Below are positions 60,278 to 64,000 of a stretch of 64,000 nt of DNA, piece after piece (positions within the stretch are counted from its first letter, which is position 1; the number at the start of each line of letters is the position of its first letter). Both the position numbers and the translations under genes were made by a program. The stretch lies in the NCBI GenBank assembly GCA_023614405.1, contig CM042697.1, positions 159,316,149 to 159,380,148 of the forward strand, read 5' to 3'. Origin of the DNA: Avena insularis. Lineage: Eukaryota; Streptophyta; Magnoliopsida; Poales; Poaceae. The notes below the pieces were generated by a model. That model saw only the letters and a list, made by a program, of their open reading frames with translations. It was not told the DNA's origin and did no database searches.

Positions 60278-60631
60278 TGCCTGTAAAAGAGATAAATGTA
60301 AAATCTGTATATATTTGACTGGGCGTGTTTTTCCCTTTGTTATAAAGGTTTGGTTGTTGTTTAAGCACGTAGTGCTTTGTTTGCATACGTGTCCTTTTCA
60401 TTAGCCTGACATGGTCAGCTACTTAGGCGTACACGTGTTATCCTTAATCGACGAAATCGTCAGGTGGGGGGAGCCCCCGAGTGCGTTTGTAGCATGAAGT
60501 AAAAGTGCAGATAGAAAAACAAAATTTTTTGGGGCGAGACACTTAGATTTATTTATATCGTAATGGAGGAGGTACATTGTTCGGCTGAATAGCCTTATTG
60601 AAAGTAAAGGGGTAGGTAACTAGGGGTAGAA
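60278..60631. other. Tail-to-tail spacer between antisense gene and pol
   Basis: 354 bp. AT-rich after the antisense gene (possible polyadenylation zone around 60283-60315, with GATAAATGTAAAATC). It carries one more AGCCCCCGAG copy at 60472-60481. No gene is seen. Confidence 0.6.
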
Positions 60632-61852
60632 TCATCGCAGGTGTGCGATGTTCCATGGGTTGGAGTATGCGAGTCCGGACTCCACGTGCTTGAGGCGATA
60701 GGCGCCACCTGGGATGACTTCGGTGATGATGTAGGGTCCTTCCCATGGTGACTCGAATTTCTTCGGTCGCTCTTGCTTGAGTCGCAAGACGAGGTCTTCT
60801 TCGACGAAGGACCTTGGGCGCAGCCGTCGGCTGTGGTAGTTGCGGAGACTCTGCTGGTACGCCGCTAATCGAGCTGCTGCTATGTCTCGTGCCTCGTCGA
60901 GTGTGTTGACGGCGTCTTTGAGTGCAGCCGTGGATTCGGCTTCGCTATAAGCGACGACCCGGGGGGGCTGGTGGCGTACTTCGGCTGGTAGCATGGCTTT
61001 GGCTCCGTGCACCATGAAGAACAGCGTGTAGCCAGTGGAGCTGTTTGGCGTGGTACGCAAGCTCCCTAGGACGGAGGGTAGCTCTTTCGTCCAGGCTCCG
61101 GCAAGTCGCTCGAGTGGGCTCATGAGGCGCTTCTTGATGCCAGCGCCGATTAGGCCGTTGGCCTTTTCCACCTGCCCATTCGTTTGCGGGTGCGCCACAG
61201 AGGCGTATGTGATGTTGATTCTGAGGCCTTCGCAGAAGTCTTGGAATTCTTTGGAGATGAAGTTCGATCCATTGTCGGTGATGATGCTATGTGGTACGCC
61301 GAACCTGTAGACAATGGATTCGAAGAACTTGATGGCGGTCTTGCCCTTTTGGTTAGTTACCGGCATGGCTTCGATCCACTTGGTGAATTTGTCGAGTGCG
61401 ACCAGGAGGTAGACGTGCCCTCCTTTCGAGGACCTTGGCAGTTTGCCGATCATGTCGAGGCCCCATTGGGCGAAGGGCCAGGCCAAAGGTATGGGCCTGA
61501 GCTCTGACCCGGGTGCATGTGGTTTGTTAGCGAACCTTTGGCACCCTTTGCATCTTCGGACGATGTCCTTTGCATCATTCATGGCCGTTGGCCAATAGAA
61601 TCCAGCTCGTAGAGCTTTGTCGACAAGGGAGCGGCTGCCTGCGTGATGGCCGCAGATGCCCTCGTGGATGTCTTGGAGGATGGTTTTCCCGTCACCGATG
61701 GTGACGCACCTTTGTAGTACACCCGAAATGCTGCTCTTGTACAACTCGCCATTGATGATGGTGAACGCTTTTGACTGGCGAGATATGCGCCGGGCATCTG
61801 TCGGGCTATCAGGTAGTTCTCCATCTATCAAGTACTGGAGGTACGGTCGTGT
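60632..61852 (-). pseudogene. Tat-clade integrase
   Basis: A 399-residue minus-strand frame (60632-61831). The zinc-binding part has H56, H62 or H63, C94 and C97 (KGCQRF). The core has D126 (GLDMIGKLP), D186 (SIITDNGSNF) and E222 (NGQVEKANG), with exactly 35 residues between the last two, so the catalytic triad is intact. The C-terminal part (FVEEDLVLRLKQ, KFESPWEGPYIITEVI) is the usual Gypsy integrase tail, without a chromodomain. A TAG at 61853-61855 separates it from the upstream RNase H. Integrase inserts the cDNA and would be released by the element protease. Confidence 0.88.
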
Positions 61853-62440
61853 CTAGGTTTCTTCGACTGCCATTACCTGCATCAGGTCGACCGTGGCGAC
61901 CTCTGTGTCCAGTTTTTCGGGTCCTTCATGACCTTCGGGTAGCGTGGCCCCCGAGTGTTCTGCTTCTTCGGGTGATCCCTTGGGGAATTTCCGCTTGATG
62001 GATGGCACGCAGATCTGTTCGAGGAACACACCTGGTGGCTCCCTTGCGTAGGTGGAGCCGATGTTGGCGAGTCTGTCGGCTTCCTCATTGCTTTCTCTTC
62101 CAACGTGCCGAAGCTCGCAGCCGTCGAATTCTCCTTCGAGTGCATTGTAGAGTGCGCGGTACGTGATCATATTTTCGTTGTGTGTGTCGCACTCATTCAT
62201 CGTCTGTTGGATGACGAGATTGGAGTCACCGTAGATGACCAGGCGCGTTGCGCCGCAGATCTTTGCCATCCTCATGCCGTGGATGAGGGCTTCGTATTCG
62301 GCCTCGTTGTTGGAAGCCCAGAATTTCATCTGAAGGACGTACTTCATCTTGTCGCCTGCTGGGAGGTTGATATGACCCGGTTCTGCTCGACTTCACGCTT
62401 GGAGCCGTCGAAGTGCATCGTCCATGACTGTGACAAGTCT
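61853..62440 (-). pseudogene. Second (archaeal-type) RNase H of Tat element
   Basis: The 164-residue frame 61853-62347 contains SNNEAEYEALIHGMRMAK (catalytic Glu), VIYGDSNLVIQQ (Asp) and VGRESNEEADRLAN (Asp). The preceding MHFDGSK with the first Asp lies in a different frame at the end of the upstream ORF, so a frameshift near 62350-62400 splits the domain. This extra RNase H after the pol RNase H is the diagnostic Tat-lineage feature. It ends at TAG 61853. Confidence 0.85.
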
Positions 62441-63863
62441 GGGGTGTCTGGCAGCTGCAGCTCCATCCAATGTACCAGGAAGTCCGGGAGGACCTGAGAC
62501 TTGATTGTGAGTCGCTTCTCGTAGACGATATCTAGGGGTGACAGCTCGATGCCCCACAGGGCCACGCGTCTTGTGGCCTCCGGATTGTTTAAGATGCTGT
62601 TCAGGGGTGCTTCGTTGACGACCATCACCTGGTGCCCCTGGAAGTAATGGCTCAACCGACGAGCCGTCATGAACACGCCGTAGGCGAGTTTCTGGTAGTG
62701 AGGGTACATCTGCTTTTTTGGCGTCAATACCTCGCTGAGGTAGTAGATTGGGCGTTGGACCCCATGGGTCTTGCCTTCTTCGGGTCGCTCAACCACCAGC
62801 ACGGTGCTTACCACCTGGTGTGTGGCTGCTATGTACAGCAGTAGGGGCTCGCGCTCCTTTGGCGTAACCAAGACGGGCGAGGTGGAGAGCAGCCGCTTCA
62901 GATCTTCGAATGCGTCGTCCGCTTCAGGTGTCCACTCGAATTTATCCGCCTTGCATAGTAGTTGGTAGAATGGCAGGGCCTTCTCGCCCATGCGGCTGAT
63001 GAACCTGCTCAATGCCGCTATTCGTCCTGCGAGTTGCTGGACACCCTTGAGGTTTTTCGGCTTCTCCGTGGCCATGATGGCCCAGATTTTCTTCAGGTTC
63101 GCCTCGATCCCTTGCTGGGAGATGAAGTACCCAAGCAGCTGACCCGATGGGACGCCGAAGGCGCAGTTTTCGGGATTGAGATTGATCCTGTAGCGGTCGA
63201 GATTATCGAACGTCTCGCGGAGATCGTCGATGAGCGTTCTGGCCTCCCTGGTTTTGATGACTATGTCGTCAACATAGACTTGGACGTTGCGACCGATCTG
63301 GTCCTTCAGGCATGCCTGCATGCATTGCTGGTACGTGGCACCTGCATTTTTAGCCCAAAGGGCATTGTGTTGTAGCAGAACACTCTGAACGGTGTGATAA
63401 ACGTCGTTTTCTCTTGATCTTCGACCTTGAGTCGAATCTGGTTGTAGCCTGAGTAGGCATCAAGGAAGGAGAGTTTCTCGCATCCTACAGCCGAATCGAT
63501 GATCTGATCGATCCGAGGAAGGGGGAAGTGGTCCTTTGGGCAGTGCTTGTTCAGCGACATGAAGTCCACGCACATCCTCAGGATGTCCGTGTCCTTCTTG
63601 GGGACCATCACTGTATTTGCGAGCCACTCGCTTTCTTTGATCTCCCTGATGAAGTCTGCAGCGAGTAGTCTGTTGATTTCCATCCCGATGGCTTCCGCCC
63701 GTGGCTCGGACAGTCTCCGGATGGACTGCTTGACGGGCTTGGTGTCTGGAAAGGTGTTGAGTGCGTTCTCGGCGAATTCCCTGGGAACTCCTGGCATGTC
63801 CGCAGGACACCAGATGAAGATTTCCCAGCGCTCATGGAGGAATTCGACGAGTGCGCTTTCCTA
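62441..63863 (-). pseudogene. Tat-clade reverse transcriptase and RNase H
   Basis: The frame 63306-63797 holds the reverse transcriptase start (VMVPKKDTDILRMCVDF, KLSFLDAYSGYNQI with the first catalytic Asp, MPFGLK). A one-base loss in an A-run near 63347 shifts into the frame 62344-63321, which starts with the palm containing QVYVDDIVIK (YVDD catalytic pair). It continues with the connection (ALSRFISRMGEKALPFY) and the pol RNase H remnant (LLLYIAATHQ; its usual acidic residues are partly replaced, as is common in Tat elements). TAG at 63861-63863 breaks the upstream frame. Confidence 0.85.
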
Positions 63864-64000
63864 TGTGGGGCTGAGGTCGTTGGCGATCAGCGCCGTCTTG
63901 GAGGCATCCGTCGGGTGGACCTGCACCTTCTTTGTGTTGACGGTGGAGTCGAAGGACATGTCAGGTGCATTTTATCGTGCGACTGGGGGTGCCCCATTGT
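63864..64000 (-). pseudogene. Tat-clade pol, protease to reverse transcriptase linker (partial)
   Basis: Minus-strand coding continues to the window edge; the segment resembles the linker before the reverse transcriptase (VHPTDASKTALIANDLSP). The protease and gag lie outside. Confidence 0.6.

Larger units (their letters stand above)
54631..64000 (-). mobile_element. Tat-clade Gypsy element with antisense extra gene (right end off window)
   Basis: From the 3' LTR at 54631-55132 the minus-strand element reads, going right, polypurine tract, repeat-rich spacer, an opposite-strand multi-exon gene, integrase, archaeal-type RNase H, reverse transcriptase with RNase H, and the protease end at 64000. 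The dual RNase H and the extra ORF after pol are hallmarks of the Tat lineage. CCGGC (54626-54630) is the left target duplication; gag and 5' LTR are outside. Confidence 0.88.

Overview
This window is intergenic DNA from a large, repeat-rich grass genome. Several elements point to a pooid (wheat/barley/oat/ryegrass-type) grass: a BARE/Angela-like Copia LTR, an Athila/Sabrina-like LTR that begins TGATACGT, chromoviruses with 4-kb LTRs, a Tat-clade Gypsy element, and a CACTA transposon with CACTACTAG ends. The species cannot be fixed from sequence alone. I found no convincing host gene, tRNA, rRNA or CRISPR array. Nearly every base belongs to a stack of nested transposable elements, and all of their coding regions are broken.

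Layout. 1-3793: long LTR of chromovirus subfamily A, minus strand, inserted into a Copia element (gag-protease remnant 3794-4724, primer binding site 5765-5778, 5' LTR 5779-7369). 7370-7608: 239 unassigned bases. 7609-51938: one minus-strand Athila/Sabrina-like element split by later insertions. Its pieces are the 3' LTR 7609-9016 and internal pieces 9017-9693, 35877-36510 and 49855-51938. The first insertion complex in it (9694-35876) is a decayed chromovirus B (target-site duplication TCATG), carrying a solo LTR (family C). It is followed by a duplicated 151-bp piece of the Sabrina-like element, a chimeric B/A chromovirus (17604-23447 internal), an A-type 3' LTR (23448-32579) that itself holds the non-autonomous element D (25072-30098, TSD CACAT), and a second partial B LTR (32580-35876). 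The second insertion is G (36511-49854, TSD ATAAC), a non-autonomous element with about 4.7-kb LTRs and only 541 bp inside. One G LTR holds a CACTA element (37595-39059) and the other a BARE/Angela-like solo LTR (45134-47055). 51939-54630: another minus-strand A-type LTR, cut by a Tat-clade Gypsy element (54631 to beyond 64000).

How the parts fit. Target-site duplications and empty sites visible in sister LTRs allow the insertion order to be read: Sabrina-like element, then B, then A, then D (four levels). G in the Sabrina-like element was then hit by the CACTA and Copia elements, and the right-hand A LTR was hit by the Tat element. The Tat element has minus-strand pol (reverse transcriptase, RNase H, a second archaeal-type RNase H, integrase) and, tail to tail with it, a plus-strand multi-exon extra gene. 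Two features are hard to explain by simple nesting. The B 3' LTR and its flank occur twice, once without and once next to the A insertion. The central element also has a B-type 5' LTR end but an A-type 3' LTR. Together these suggest ectopic recombination between haplotypes or elements.
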